Below are positions 63,666-64,000 of a DNA stretch of 64,000 bases, one piece after another. The notes beneath the pieces were generated by a model. That model searched no databases, had not been told where the DNA came from, and saw nothing but the letters and a program-made list of their open reading frames with translations. This DNA is from Bacteroidaceae bacterium. GTDB taxonomy: Bacteria; Bacteroidota; Bacteroidia; Bacteroidales; Bacteroidaceae. The stretch's first letter is position 1, and each line of letters opens with the position of its first letter. Position numbers and translations under genes: made by a program. The stretch spans positions 31,831 through 95,830 of the forward strand of contig JAGBPB010000066.1 in the NCBI GenBank assembly GCA_017633615.1, read 5' to 3'.

Positions 63666-63763
63666 GTAACGGCCATAAGGCCGTTACCTGGCCTGGAAGG
63701 CCAGCAGAGTGACCGAGGGGAACGGGTTTGCGGAGTAAACTAAAATGAGCGACCACAGGTCGC
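63666..63763. repeat. Cluster of three perfect hairpins next to the rRNA operon end
   Basis: Within 98 bp there are three perfect palindromes: GTAACGGCC/GGCCGTTAC with a 4-nt loop (63666-63687), CTGGCC/GGCCAG with a 5-nt loop directly adjoining (63688-63704), and GCGACC/GGTCGC with a 3-nt loop (63749-63763). The rest of the 63632-63820 gap holds no gene that I can see. No T run follows the hairpins, so they do not look like standard terminators. A dispersed palindromic element is possible. Confidence 0.55.
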
Positions 63764-63818
63764 TGACGTTTTAAAAGCGCCCTAACAAGAAGCAGTACTG
63801 TAACAATAAAACATATAC

Positions 63819-63858
63819 AAAAAAAGAAAGCGCCTCAGATTGTACTCTGAAGCGCTTT
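63819..63858 (-). terminator. Terminator of the rRNA operon
   Basis: AAAGCGCCTCAGA (63827-63839) pairs with TCTGAAGCGCTTT (63846-63858) with one mismatch and a 6-nt loop. In the minus direction it is followed by TTTCTTTTTTTG. It lies directly behind the 3' end of the 5S rRNA. Confidence 0.85.
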
Positions 63859-63860
63859 TA

Positions 63861-63972
<112 letters not shown>

Positions 63973-64000
63973 AAGGTTGACAAACAGCCACAAAACGATA

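Overview
The window looks like a chromosomal segment from a gut-type Bacteroidales bacterium (Bacteroidaceae/Prevotellaceae-like; I cannot place it closer). The grounds are a SusC-family receptor, a bacterial V-type ATPase operon with a DUF2764 gene, a GT3-type glycogen synthase, Mfa/FimA-type fimbrillin lipoproteins, and promoters of the Bacteroidetes form (TTTG, about 20 bp, TAnnTTTG).

Left part (1-14623), all on the minus strand. It holds the 5' part of a SusC/RagA receptor gene running off the left edge, then glgP and a GT3 glycogen synthase as a two-gene glycogen operon, then a V-type ATPase operon transcribed E, DUF2764, A, B, D, I, K, and finally a seven-helix membrane AraC-type regulator. 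Terminators and TAnnTTTG boxes separate these units. Two palindromic elements sit inside the ATPase operon: a REPIN-like 31-bp inverted pair before atpA and a GGC/GCC-rich inverted repeat after atpB.

Central part (14624-62370), all on the plus strand and about 47 kb. This is one continuous surface-appendage locus, divergent from the AraC-type gene. It starts with a DUF5119 lipoprotein (putative anchor) and an unannotated 57-residue membrane peptide. Ten fimbrillin-like lipoproteins follow. Most carry an N-terminal T-[R/K]-A site like the protease-activation site of type V pilins, and two carry an Asp-rich, thrombospondin-3-like insertion just before the last beta strand. The locus ends with two giant secreted proteins of 4052 and about 6600 residues, built from hundreds of [VI]-[YF]-G-G-G rungs (predicted beta-solenoid). 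The last fimbrillin gene and the giants have their own near-consensus promoter, which may give a leaderless mRNA. Giant 1 ends in a type IX secretion sorting domain. Giant 2 contains whole super-modules of 1.1-2.2 kb repeated three times each. I think this fimbrillin plus giant YGGG-solenoid locus is the most likely undescribed system here.

Right part (62371-64000). After a strong terminator there is one REP-like half element, a DUF4160/DUF2442 gene pair, an antitoxin and RelE/ParE toxin pair, a cluster of three perfect hairpins, and a minus-strand 5S rRNA with its terminator, which is the end of an rRNA operon lying to the right. I saw no tRNA, CRISPR array, insertion sequence or phage gene.
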